Assembly (NCBI GenBank): GCA_004193205.1
Contig: RZUM01000007.1
Coordinates: forward strand, 124,001 to 188,000
DNA: 64,000 nt
Origin: Gordonia sediminis
GTDB lineage: Bacteria > Actinomycetota > Actinomycetes > Mycobacteriales > Mycobacteriaceae
Direction: 5' to 3'
Of the stretch, positions 51,152 through 58,878 are shown in pieces. The first letter of the stretch is position 1, and each line of letters opens with the position of its first letter. Both the position numbers and the translations under genes were made by a program. The notes below the pieces were generated by a model, which was given only the letters and a program-made list of their open reading frames with translations, had not been told where the DNA came from and did no database searches.

Positions 51152-52324
51152 ATGCCCAACATCACGTCGATCGGGACCTACCTCCCGATCTGGGGGGACG
51201 CCACACACCGGGAGCCGGGCGACGACGAGGACGCCATCACAATGGCCGTGGAAGCGGGCCGCGCCGCGCTCGGTGTGGGCGCACCCGTGGAATCGGTGGT
51301 CCTGGTTACGCGCGATCTGCCGCTGCTCGAAAGCAGCAACGCCGCAGTGCTGCTCGCCGGCCTCGATCTGGATCCGGAGCTCGAGGTCACCGAGCGGCTC
51401 GGTGGTGCACCCGCCACGCTCGACGCGCTCAGTTCGGCCCGGCCCAGAACTCTCATCATCGGTGTAGATCTTCAACCTTCCGGTGCTGCAGCGGTTCTCA
51501 CTGCAGACCGCGGGCTCAATGTGCGCACGAGTGCTCGAGTATCACGCAGCCTGCCGGTCCGGACCCGTAATGCGGTCGGTGCCGTGCACGACTATGGCGA
51601 TCCCCGGCTACTACACCATCGCGGCCTGGTCGCATCGCTCGCGGCGTCGTGGGCGGACACCCCGACGATGGTAGCGGGTGTGGACGCCGCGACCTCGGCT
51701 GGTCTGGGAGAGGTCGATGCCGTCCTCCCGACTCTCGGGGCCAGCGCGGGTCTCTTCGCCCTCGCGCACATGGCCGAGCATGAACTCGACGGCACGCTCG
51801 TGGCTGTCGAACAGGCGAGTCTCTCCGGTGTCGCGGTCGCCGGCGGGCACGTCACGCTAACCCGCAGGGAACCCGCGGCGCGACCGAGATCCGATGGGCC
51901 GATCATCCCCGGTGACGAATTGCGCATCTCATTGGCCGCCTACGAGCGTGCTTTTGAGGCGAAGGTGCGCTGGGAGGCAGGCAGATTCGCGGGCAGCGAG
52001 GAGCTCGACTTCCCGCCCCGCTACCACGTCGACGCCGACGGAGCACTGCGCACCGACTACGAGTTGGTTCCGTTGCCGCGCACAGGGGTCGTGTACTCCG
52101 AGGCGACCGTTCACGTCGCGGTTCCCGGCCTGCCCTCGCCCTACTCGCTCGTCCTCGTCGAACTCGACGGTGTCGACGTCCGTGCACTGGTCAAGGTGAC
52201 CGGTGCTCATGTCGGGTTGGTGGGTATCGGAGACCGCGGACGACTCGTACTTCGGCGGCTCGCGATACGGTCCGGGGTACCTGACTACGGCTATGCCTTC
52301 GAACCGGAAGGAGTTGCGGCATGA
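51152..52324 (+). CDS. HMG-CoA synthase-like/thiolase-fold protein with C-terminal DUF35, no catalytic Cys
   Basis: A 390-aa protein. Residues about 1-245 resemble the HMG-CoA-synthase-like branch of the thiolase superfamily (NITSIGTYLPIWG at the start, GTYLP being the family signature). Residues about 255-390 form a DUF35 OB-fold (LDFPPRYHVDADG near 285). I find no Cys anywhere in the protein, so neither the nucleophile nor the zinc-ribbon ligands are present. It is likely a structural partner of the next gene, which overlaps by ATGA and has a Cys, forming a thiolase/DUF35-type complex. Confidence 0.82.
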   Translation: MPNITSIGTYLPIWGDATHREPGDDEDAITMAVEAGRAALGVGAPVESVVLVTRDLPLLESSNAAVLLAGLDLDPELEVTERLGGAPATLDALSSARPRTLIIGVDLQPSGAAAVLTADRGLNVRTSARVSRSLPVRTRNAVGAVHDYGDPRLLHHRGLVASLAASWADTPTMVAGVDAATSAGLGEVDAVLPTLGASAGLFALAHMAEHELDGTLVAVEQASLSGVAVAGGHVTLTRREPAARPRSDGPIIPGDELRISLAAYERAFEAKVRWEAGRFAGSEELDFPPRYHVDADGALRTDYELVPLPRTGVVYSEATVHVAVPGLPSPYSLVLVELDGVDVRALVKVTGAHVGLVGIGDRGRLVLRRLAIRSGVPDYGYAFEPEGVAA

Positions 52325-53484
52325 GGAGAGTGGCGGTTGTCGGTGCGGGAATGACTCCCTTCGCGGAGCATTTCGCTCTTGGGGTCAAGGATCTCGTGCC
52401 CATGGCGTATGCGGACTGCGCGGCAACGGTCGACAAGGGGATCGACAAGCACGAGATCGAGGCCGCGTGGTTCGGAGCCATGGGCTCCACCGATGGATTC
52501 GCATCGGGCATCGTGGCGGATTCGCTCGGTATCGACGGCATTCCGGTGACGCGGGTGGAGAACTCGTGTGCCACCGGGAACGACGCCGTTCGCAACGCGG
52601 TGTACGCCATCGCCTCCGGTGCGGTGGACGTCGTCCTGGTGGCGGGCGCCGACAAGCTGCGGGAGACCGCGACGAAGGATGTCGTCTGGGAATGGGAGGC
52701 GATGTCGCGCGACATGGCCTGGGAGTACCCGCTGGGACTCTTGGCACCGGCCGGTGTGGCACTGCACGTCAATCGATATCTTCACGAATCACCGGCCACG
52801 CGTGAGCACCTCGCGATGGTGGCGGTCAAGAATCATCACCACGGCGCAGGGAACCCGAAGGCGCGACTGCGGTTCGAGATCACCGCGGAACAGGCGCTGT
52901 GCGCACCGACCGTTGTCGAACCATTCAGTGTCTACGACTGCGCGCCGCTCAGCGACGGGGCGGCCGCGCTGATCCTGGTCTCCGAGGACGTCGTCGACCG
53001 CTATACGGACCGGCCTGTGTGGGTTGCGGGTGTGGGGCTGGGTCTGGATTCGGTGATGCACCAGCACAAGACAGACCTGACAACCTTTCCGGCGACGGTG
53101 CGGGCTGCGCAGCGCGCATTCGCCATGGCGGGGCTTTCGCCCGCCGAGGTGGATGTCGCGGAGGTCCATGACTTTTTCACGGGGATTGAATTGATCAGCT
53201 ACGAGGATCTCGGATTCGCGAACCGGTTCGAGGGCTACAAATTGCTCGAGGCCGAGGAGACGACGATCGGGGGCAAGTTGCCGGTGAACACCAGTGGCGG
53301 CCTGAAGTCGAAAGGACATCCGCCCGGCGCGACCGGCGTCGCCCAGTGCGTGGAACTGTTCGAGCAGTTGCGTGGTACTGCGGTCAACCAGGTTGATGGA
53401 GCACGAATCGGATTGGCGCACAATGTGGGTGGACCGACGTCGGTTGCGGCAGTCACCATCCTGAGGGGGCCGGATCTGAGCTGA
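52321..53484 (+). CDS. Thiolase family protein (SCP-x/Ltp-like)
   Basis: A 387-aa thiolase-superfamily enzyme. Cys is in ENSCATGNDAVRNA near residue 82, and the His of AEVHDFFTGIE near 281 and GGLKSKGHPPGATG near 325 are family motifs. The final catalytic Cys of classical thiolases is replaced (HNVGGPTSVAAV). It couples by ATGA to the DUF35-containing protein, and such pairs form hetero-oligomers. It could be a thiolase or a CoA-ester aldolase for a branched substrate. Last gene of its operon; followed by the repeat region. Confidence 0.88.
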   Translation: MRRVAVVGAGMTPFAEHFALGVKDLVPMAYADCAATVDKGIDKHEIEAAWFGAMGSTDGFASGIVADSLGIDGIPVTRVENSCATGNDAVRNAVYAIASGAVDVVLVAGADKLRETATKDVVWEWEAMSRDMAWEYPLGLLAPAGVALHVNRYLHESPATREHLAMVAVKNHHHGAGNPKARLRFEITAEQALCAPTVVEPFSVYDCAPLSDGAAALILVSEDVVDRYTDRPVWVAGVGLGLDSVMHQHKTDLTTFPATVRAAQRAFAMAGLSPAEVDVAEVHDFFTGIELISYEDLGFANRFEGYKLLEAEETTIGGKLPVNTSGGLKSKGHPPGATGVAQCVELFEQLRGTAVNQVDGARIGLAHNVGGPTSVAAVTILRGPDLS

Positions 53485-53493
53485 CCGCCTTGT

Positions 53494-53747
53494 TGGTCGA
53501 GTAGCCCCGAACCGAGTGAGTGGGCGTATCGAGGCCACCGTCGTGCGGGTGGGTGATCTCGATACGGCGCCTCGCTGCGCTCGGTGCCTACTCGATCGGC
53601 GGCGGGGGCGTGGATCCTGCTGGTCGAGTAGCTGTCGAGCCGCTAGGCGAGATGGCGTATCGAGGCCACTGTTGTTGTGGTGCGGGTGATCTCGATATGG
53701 CGCCTCGCCTGGCGGCTCGGTGCCTACTCGATCAGCGGTGGGGGTGT
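53494..53747. repeat. Two direct copies of a 127-bp palindromic unit
   Basis: Units begin at 53494 and 53621 with TGGTCGAGTAG and carry GCGTATCGAGGCCAC and a copy of GTGCCTACTCGATC. Each unit contains inverted repeats: TGGTCGAGTAG against CTACTCGATC, and GTATCGAG (53526-53533) against CTCGATAC (53558-53565). It can fold into a long hairpin. It resembles intergenic palindromic elements, and may also serve as a terminator. Confidence 0.7.
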
Positions 53748-53816
53748 GTGCCTACTCGATCAGCGGTGGGGGTGTGTGCCTACTCGATCAGCGGTGGGGG
53801 CGGTGGCTACTCGATC
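53722..53816 (+). repeat. Short tandem repeat, about 28-bp period
   Basis: The unit GCCTACTCGATCAGCGGTGG plus eight more bases begins at 53722, 53750 and 53778, and a fourth, slightly shorter copy follows (CTACTCGATCAGCG at 53807). A related earlier copy is at 53586. It is the terminal part of the 127-bp unit that has expanded. Confidence 0.75.
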
Positions 53817-53825
53817 AGCGGGGGC

Positions 53826-55259
53826 TCAGCGCAGGAGGTCCTTCATCACCTTGCCGGTGGCGTTTGTCGGCAGCCGATCAACGAAGGCGATCGACCGCGG
53901 GGCCTTGAAGCCTGCCATCCGGGTGCGACTCCACGCGATCAGCTCCTCTTCGGAGATCACCGATCGCGCAACGACAAACGCTTTGCCGACCTGGCCGAGC
54001 CGGTCGTCGTGGACGCCGATGACCGCAACCTGGTCGACGGCGGGATGCTCGAGCAGGAAGCTCTCGATCTCGGCCGGATAAGCGTTGAAACCACCGACAA
54101 TGAACATGTCCTTCTTGCGGCCCAGGATTCGCAGGCGACCGTGCTCGTCGAGTGAGCCGAGATCTCCGGTGTGCAGCCATCCCTCGGAGTCGATCGCCTC
54201 GTCGGTGGCCGCCGGGTCGTCGAGGTAGCCCCGCATGACGTTGTAGCCGCGGATGAGCACCTCACCGTCGTCGGCGATGTCGATCTCGATGTCCGTACAC
54301 GGTTTTCCCACCGTGGTGGCGACCTGTTCGAAAGTGTCCGTGCGGCGGGACGCGGTGGCGGTGCCGGCCTCACTGAGGCCGTAGCCGGTCATGATCGTCT
54401 GGAACGGGAGCTCGGAGACGATCCGGCGGATGAGGTCGACAGGTATGTCCGCCGAACCGGTAACGGCGGCGCGGAGCGAGGACAGATCGTGAGTTCCGTC
54501 TGCTGCAGCCGCCAGCAGCGAGTGATAGAGCGTCGGGGGTCCGGGCAGCATGGTGATCTTCTCCCGCTCCACGACGTCCAGGAGCAGGTCCACGTCGAGG
54601 ACGGGCATCGGGTACACCGTGGCCCCGCGGATGAACGACGCGATGATGCCGGCCTTGTAGCCGAACATGTGGAAGAACGGGTTGACGATGAGGTAGCGGT
54701 CCTCCTCGCGGAGGTCGGCCAGGTCGCACCATTCGGAGAACAGTCGCAGGGTCTGCCGGTGATTCATCATCACGCCCTTGGGCCGGCCGGTGGTGCCGGA
54801 GGTGTACATGATGTCGGCAATGTCGGAACCGGAGATCTCGGCCTCGAAAGGCTCTCCGCTCGAGAGGAAGTCACTCTTGATATCGATGACGCGGATATCT
54901 GGCGGGGCGTCGAACTGGAGGCCGAGGAAGCCCTGCTCCACCAAGACGGCCTTGGCGCCGCTGCGGACGAGGATGTCGTTGGCCTCATCCTGCCGATAAC
55001 GTGTGTTGATCGGGACAAGGGTGGCGCCGGCTGTCAACAACCCGAAGGCGGCGATGATCCATTCCGCCGAGTTGGGCGCCCAGATCGCGACCCGATCGCC
55101 CTTCTCGACGCCGATGGCGGCGAATGCGCCCGCAGCACAACGGATGCGGTGGACAACCTGGCGGAACGTCAAGCGGAGTGGGCCGTCGACGACCGCTTCG
55201 GCATCACCGAAGCGGTCGCCAGCGGACAACACCAACTGCGGGATGGTCTCCCAGGTCAT
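53826..55259 (-). CDS. Acyl-CoA synthetase (FadD3-like AMP-forming ligase)
   Basis: A 477-aa adenylating ligase. RVAIWAPNSAEWIIAAFGL near residue 60 recalls the FadD3-type steroid-ring acid ligases. The P-loop YTSGTTGRPKG is near 160, YGLSEAGT near 300, GWLHTGDLG near 373 and PTNATGKVMKD at the C-terminus with the catalytic Lys. The start at ATG 55259 overlaps the amidohydrolase stop by 4 bp; the frame to 55655 is shadow. It would activate a carboxylic acid released in the pathway, perhaps by the adjacent amidohydrolase. Confidence 0.9.
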   Translation of the reverse strand: MTWETIPQLVLSAGDRFGDAEAVVDGPLRLTFRQVVHRIRCAAGAFAAIGVEKGDRVAIWAPNSAEWIIAAFGLLTAGATLVPINTRYRQDEANDILVRSGAKAVLVEQGFLGLQFDAPPDIRVIDIKSDFLSSGEPFEAEISGSDIADIMYTSGTTGRPKGVMMNHRQTLRLFSEWCDLADLREEDRYLIVNPFFHMFGYKAGIIASFIRGATVYPMPVLDVDLLLDVVEREKITMLPGPPTLYHSLLAAAADGTHDLSSLRAAVTGSADIPVDLIRRIVSELPFQTIMTGYGLSEAGTATASRRTDTFEQVATTVGKPCTDIEIDIADDGEVLIRGYNVMRGYLDDPAATDEAIDSEGWLHTGDLGSLDEHGRLRILGRKKDMFIVGGFNAYPAEIESFLLEHPAVDQVAVIGVHDDRLGQVGKAFVVARSVISEEELIAWSRTRMAGFKAPRSIAFVDRLPTNATGKVMKDLLR

Positions 55260-56437
55260 ACCTTCAGCAGGCGGGCCAGATTGCCGCCCATCACCAGCTT
55301 CTGGTCCTCGAAGGGCAGGTGCTGGATGTGGTCGATATAGCTGGTCGGCTGAGCAAGTCCCTCGGGATGCGGGTAGTCCGAACCGAACAGTACGCGCTCG
55401 GCGCCGATGAGTGCGGTCAGCTTGCTGAAGTCCTCCTCCCAGAACGGGCTCACGTGAATGCTCTTCTTCACCGCGGCCACCGGGTCCTTCATGCCGAAGC
55501 CCTCGGGTGCCTTCTTGTAGACGTCCTCGAGTGTCTGCAGCAGCGAGGGTAGCCACGACGCGCCGTTCTCGATGACCGCAATCCTCAGGTCCGGGAACCG
55601 CAGGAGCGCACCATGGCACACCCACGATGCGACCGCGTCCTGGATCGGGCGCCATTCGTTCACCATGCGGAAGGCGTTCGTGACGAACGGCAGCATCTCG
55701 TCGGTGCTACCCTCCCAATCCTGGTTGTAGCGCGCGTAGCCGCTGTCCGAGGAGTGCTGTGTGACAAGGACATCCAGCTCGACGACCCGCTTCCAGAACG
55801 GATCGAACTCCGGGAGGGCGAACGAACGCAGACCCTTGTAGCCGGGCACCGGGGCGGGGCGGACCAGGATTGCCTTGGCGCCGCGCTCGACGCACCACTC
55901 CAGTTCCTCGATGGCCTTCTCGACGATCGGCAGACTGATCACCGGCACCGTGAAGATCCGGTCGCAGTAGTTGAACGACCAGGTCTCGAACAGCCATTGA
56001 TTCAGCGAATGAACCACTGCGTGAATCAGTTCGGGATTGTCACGCATCCGCTCCTCGATGAGGCTGGCGAGGGTGGGGAACATCAGCGTGCGGTCGATCC
56101 GGAGCTCATCCATGAGTTCGAGGCGGGGACCCGGCTCACGGAAGGCGGGGATCGCCTTCATCGGTGCGCCGAAAATCTCGCGCTTGCTCTTGCCTTCGGG
56201 GTTGCCGTTCTTGAAGTAGTCCTCCATCGCACCGGGTCGGGCGACGACGTCGAAGGTGGGGTTCGGGATGTAATCGCTGATCTGACCACGCACCGCGATC
56301 TTGGTGCGCCCGTTCACCTCGACGTACTGGATGACGTTCTTGTACTTGTCGGGCAGGAACTTGGTCAGTGCCTCCTTCGTCTCGTACAGGTGGTTGTCCG
56401 CATCGAAGAGCGGGTACGGCAGTTCGCTGGGTGACAT
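55256..56437 (-). CDS. Amidohydrolase 2 family protein (ACMSD-like)
   Basis: A 393-aa TIM-barrel metal hydrolase or decarboxylase. FDADNHLYE near residue 11 carries the first metal-binding residues, LMDELRIDRTLMFPTLASL near 100, SWVCHGALLRFPDLRIAVIENG near 270 and the late Asp in VLFGSDYPHPEG near 350. Such proteins hydrolyse or decarboxylate cyclic acids. The ATG at 56437 has AAGGAG upstream; the operator at 56460-56474, with TAGTAT as -10, lies just in front. Coupled by ATGA to the acyl-CoA synthetase. Confidence 0.87.
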   Translation of the reverse strand: MSPSELPYPLFDADNHLYETKEALTKFLPDKYKNVIQYVEVNGRTKIAVRGQISDYIPNPTFDVVARPGAMEDYFKNGNPEGKSKREIFGAPMKAIPAFREPGPRLELMDELRIDRTLMFPTLASLIEERMRDNPELIHAVVHSLNQWLFETWSFNYCDRIFTVPVISLPIVEKAIEELEWCVERGAKAILVRPAPVPGYKGLRSFALPEFDPFWKRVVELDVLVTQHSSDSGYARYNQDWEGSTDEMLPFVTNAFRMVNEWRPIQDAVASWVCHGALLRFPDLRIAVIENGASWLPSLLQTLEDVYKKAPEGFGMKDPVAAVKKSIHVSPFWEEDFSKLTALIGAERVLFGSDYPHPEGLAQPTSYIDHIQHLPFEDQKLVMGGNLARLLKV

Positions 56438-56459
56438 GAAATTCTCCTTCGCTTCTGAT

Positions 56460-56474
56460 GAGAATACTATTCTC
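56460..56474. promoter_or_regulatory. Operator of the 15-bp palindrome family, amidohydrolase promoter
   Basis: GAGAATACTATTCTC, perfect arms. On the minus strand TAGTAT inside it can act as -10, giving a leader of about 20 nt. It overlaps the stop codon of the upstream synthetase gene (56467). Confidence 0.8.
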
Positions 56475-58014
56475 GGATTTGTAGGCTCGCAATATCCGCT
56501 CGGATGCGGAATTTCTGGATCTTGCCGCTGGGGGTGCGCGGGAAGTCGTCGACGACATGGAGTTGCTCGGGCCATTTCTGCTTGGCCAGACCGATGATTG
56601 CGAAATGGGTCCGCAGGTCGTCGAGTGTCGGTGCGGGGTGTCCCTCGCGTAGGCGCACCACCGCGGCGGCGCGCTCGCCGAACCGGTCGTCGGGGACGGC
56701 GACAACGGCCGCATCGGCAACGGCCGGCATGCCCAGCAGGACCTCTTCGACCTCGAGTGCGCTGATGTTTTCACCGCCGCGGATGATGATGTCGGACTTG
56801 CGGTCCGTGATCTTCAGATAGCCGTCGTCGTCGAGGATTCCGATATCGCCGGTGTGGTACCAACCGGCGTCGTCGAACATGCGGGCGGTCAGGTCTGGGT
56901 CGGTGTAGCCCATGCAGAGATCCGGTCCACGGCTGAGGATCTCACCATCCTCGGCGAGCTTGATCTCGACGCCGGGAAGGGGCCGGCCGTCGGTGTGCAG
57001 GCGCTTGTCCTCGGGGGCGTCGTAATTCGATCCAGTGATGGACGGATGCTCGGTGCTGCCGTACGAGCGGAACACCGTGATACCGAGGCCGGCGAGTCGG
57101 GTGGTCACCGCGCTCGGTACCGATGAGCCGCCGAGTCCCGCGTACCGCATCGAGGGCAGGTGGTCGGTGGTGAAGTCGGGGTGGTCGAGCAGGCTTGTCA
57201 TGTAGTACGTCGCACCACCGCCGACGGTGAGGTTCTCCGAACGCATCAGGTGCAGGGCCTGGCCGGGATCCCAGACATCCGCGAGGTTGATCTCGGTCCC
57301 GTCCAGAACGGGGATGAGGAACGCGTTGATCATGCCGATGAAATGGCCGACGGGGGCTGCGGTGAGCTGATGACCCCGGTCGGGCGGATACCACTGGGCG
57401 AGCTGTCGAGTCTCGTTGACCAGTGAATAGTGGTTGTGTAGAACGCCTTTTGGATTCGTCGTGGTACCGGAGGTGAACGCGATCAGGGCGCATTCGGAAG
57501 GGGTGACTGCGAGTGTCTCCTGCATCGGTTGATCGGCGAGCAGCTCGTCGAAATCCCGTCCGACGACCCCGACGATCGGGACGTCGGCACACACCGAGAG
57601 GTCGTACTCAAGGCGGCCGAACGACTCCGGGGTGATGAAGACCTTGGGCTTGACCTCCCCGAGGATGTACGACACCTCTTTGCGGCCGTAGAAGTGGACG
57701 ATCGGAACGACGGCGGCGCCGAGGAAGGCCGACGCCCAGAAGGTCGCGGCGGCCTCCATCCAGTTGGGTAGCTGGAACGCGACGACGTCGCCAGGACCCA
57801 CGCCACGAGCCCGCAATCCGCCGGCCAGGCGGCGGGCGACGTTCTCGACGTCGCGAACGGTCCCCGACCACGGGCGCACGGACGAATGAACGCGGAACGC
57901 GGTATCCGGTGCAGTGGCGAGTCCGTCACGCAGGATGTCGCCAACCGTGTCCGGCGTCCACCATCCGTTCGCGATGTACTTCTCGCTCAGGTCGACCGGG
58001 ACATGTCTGACCAT
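56467..58014 (-). CDS. Acyl-CoA synthetase (AMP-forming ligase)
   Basis: A 515-aa ligase. FTSGTTTNPKGVLHNH near residue 188 is the P-loop, YGSTEHPSITGS near 320, GWYHTGDIG near 403 and the hinge RKSDIIIRGGENIS near 425; PRTPSGKIQKFRIR carries the C-terminal catalytic Lys. I place the start at ATG 58014, preceded by GGGGGA, rather than a TTG at 58029. It diverges from the crotonase at 58114 over a near-perfect operator. It is upstream of the amidohydrolase on the same strand, which also has its own promoter. Confidence 0.9.
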   Translation of the reverse strand: MVRHVPVDLSEKYIANGWWTPDTVGDILRDGLATAPDTAFRVHSSVRPWSGTVRDVENVARRLAGGLRARGVGPGDVVAFQLPNWMEAAATFWASAFLGAAVVPIVHFYGRKEVSYILGEVKPKVFITPESFGRLEYDLSVCADVPIVGVVGRDFDELLADQPMQETLAVTPSECALIAFTSGTTTNPKGVLHNHYSLVNETRQLAQWYPPDRGHQLTAAPVGHFIGMINAFLIPVLDGTEINLADVWDPGQALHLMRSENLTVGGGATYYMTSLLDHPDFTTDHLPSMRYAGLGGSSVPSAVTTRLAGLGITVFRSYGSTEHPSITGSNYDAPEDKRLHTDGRPLPGVEIKLAEDGEILSRGPDLCMGYTDPDLTARMFDDAGWYHTGDIGILDDDGYLKITDRKSDIIIRGGENISALEVEEVLLGMPAVADAAVVAVPDDRFGERAAAVVRLREGHPAPTLDDLRTHFAIIGLAKQKWPEQLHVVDDFPRTPSGKIQKFRIRADIASLQIRE

Positions 58015-58077
58015 TCGGTGATCCCCCAAAGATGTCGGGGCCCGGCGAGGGCCACTGGTGATACAGTTCTCTCAAAT

Positions 58078-58092
58078 GAGAATATCAATCTC
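58078..58092. promoter_or_regulatory. Operator of the 15-bp palindrome family, synthetase/crotonase divergent promoter
   Basis: GAGAATATCAATCTC matches 9 of 10 arm bases. It lies between the divergent synthetase (58014) and crotonase (58114) starts. A neighbouring TTCTCTCAAATGAGAA extends the symmetry to the left, as at 9067. Confidence 0.65.
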
Positions 58093-58113
58093 ACTGGCAG
58101 AGAGCGACAAGAA

Positions 58114-58830
58114 ATGGTGAAGCTGGAGATCGTCGACGGATTGGCGGTCATCACGATCGATCGGCCCGAGGCGCGCAACGCGATCGCGCCGTCGACGATG
58201 GAGGAACTCGACGAGGCGATCGACGCCGCGGCCGGTGCACGTGCGCTCGCCATCACCGGCGGCGGAGATCGGGTGTTCGTGTCCGGCGGTGACCTGAAGG
58301 AACTCGCGAAGCTACGGACCCTGGACGACGCCCGCGCCATGGCGTGGCGGATGCGGGGGATCTGTCAACGGCTGGTCGACTTCCCCGCCCCGGTGATCGC
58401 CGCGGTGAACGGGCACGCGCTCGGCGGCGGGGCCGAGTTCGCATCCGCTGCCGACATCCGTCTCGCCGCCGACGACATCACGATCGGATTCAACCAGTCG
58501 ACGCTGGCGATCATGCCGGCCTGGGGTGGAGCTGAACGCCTGGCGAACATGGTTGGTCGATCCCGGGCGATGCTGCTGGCCGGCACCGGTCGGTTGCTGT
58601 CGGCGGGGGAAGCGCTTGAGATCGGTCTTGTCGACCAGGTGTTTCCGCGCGAGACCTTCGATGATGACTGGCGCGCCGTCGCGCAGTCGCTGGCCTCTGC
58701 GCCGGCGGCCGGAATCAAGAAGGTGATCGCCGGTGCCGGCCCGGATGAGGCCGTCGAAGAGTTCGCGAAACTCTGGGTGGCCGAGGAGCATTGGGACGCG
58801 GCCGAGCGAGTTCTCAATCGCGCCCGGTAG
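58114..58830 (+). CDS. Enoyl-CoA hydratase/isomerase family protein
   Basis: A 238-aa crotonase, at the short end of the family. The oxyanion loop is RVFVSGGDLKEL near residue 50, and NGHALGGGAEFASAADI near 92 has the first catalytic Glu. The second Glu position reads NQSTLAIMPAWGG, so it is not conserved. The ATG at 58114 lies 21 bp after the operator; the longer frame to 57886 crosses the divergent gene and is shadow. It may act on the product of the divergent synthetase. Confidence 0.88.
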   Translation: MVKLEIVDGLAVITIDRPEARNAIAPSTMEELDEAIDAAAGARALAITGGGDRVFVSGGDLKELAKLRTLDDARAMAWRMRGICQRLVDFPAPVIAAVNGHALGGGAEFASAADIRLAADDITIGFNQSTLAIMPAWGGAERLANMVGRSRAMLLAGTGRLLSAGEALEIGLVDQVFPRETFDDDWRAVAQSLASAPAAGIKKVIAGAGPDEAVEEFAKLWVAEEHWDAAERVLNRAR

Positions 58831-58878
58831 CCGCGCGGTCTGGCCACCGCCGACGATCGCCGAAGGAGTCGATACACA

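Larger units (their letters stand above)
53485..53825. other. Gene-free stretch filled with palindromic and tandem repeats
   Basis: These 341 bases separate convergent genes ending at 53484 and 53826. No credible gene is present. The open frames here have repetitive translations. It holds the two 127-bp units and the 28-bp copies listed separately. Confidence 0.7.

Noticed and set aside
53722-53816. Repeats of about 28 bp considered as a CRISPR array
   Set aside because: The copies are contiguous with no unique spacers and no cas genes nearby. They are the tail of a palindromic unit.
55256-56575. Longer version of the amidohydrolase starting at 56575
   Set aside because: It would include the operator and part of the upstream synthetase. 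ATG 56437 has a good ribosome-binding site.
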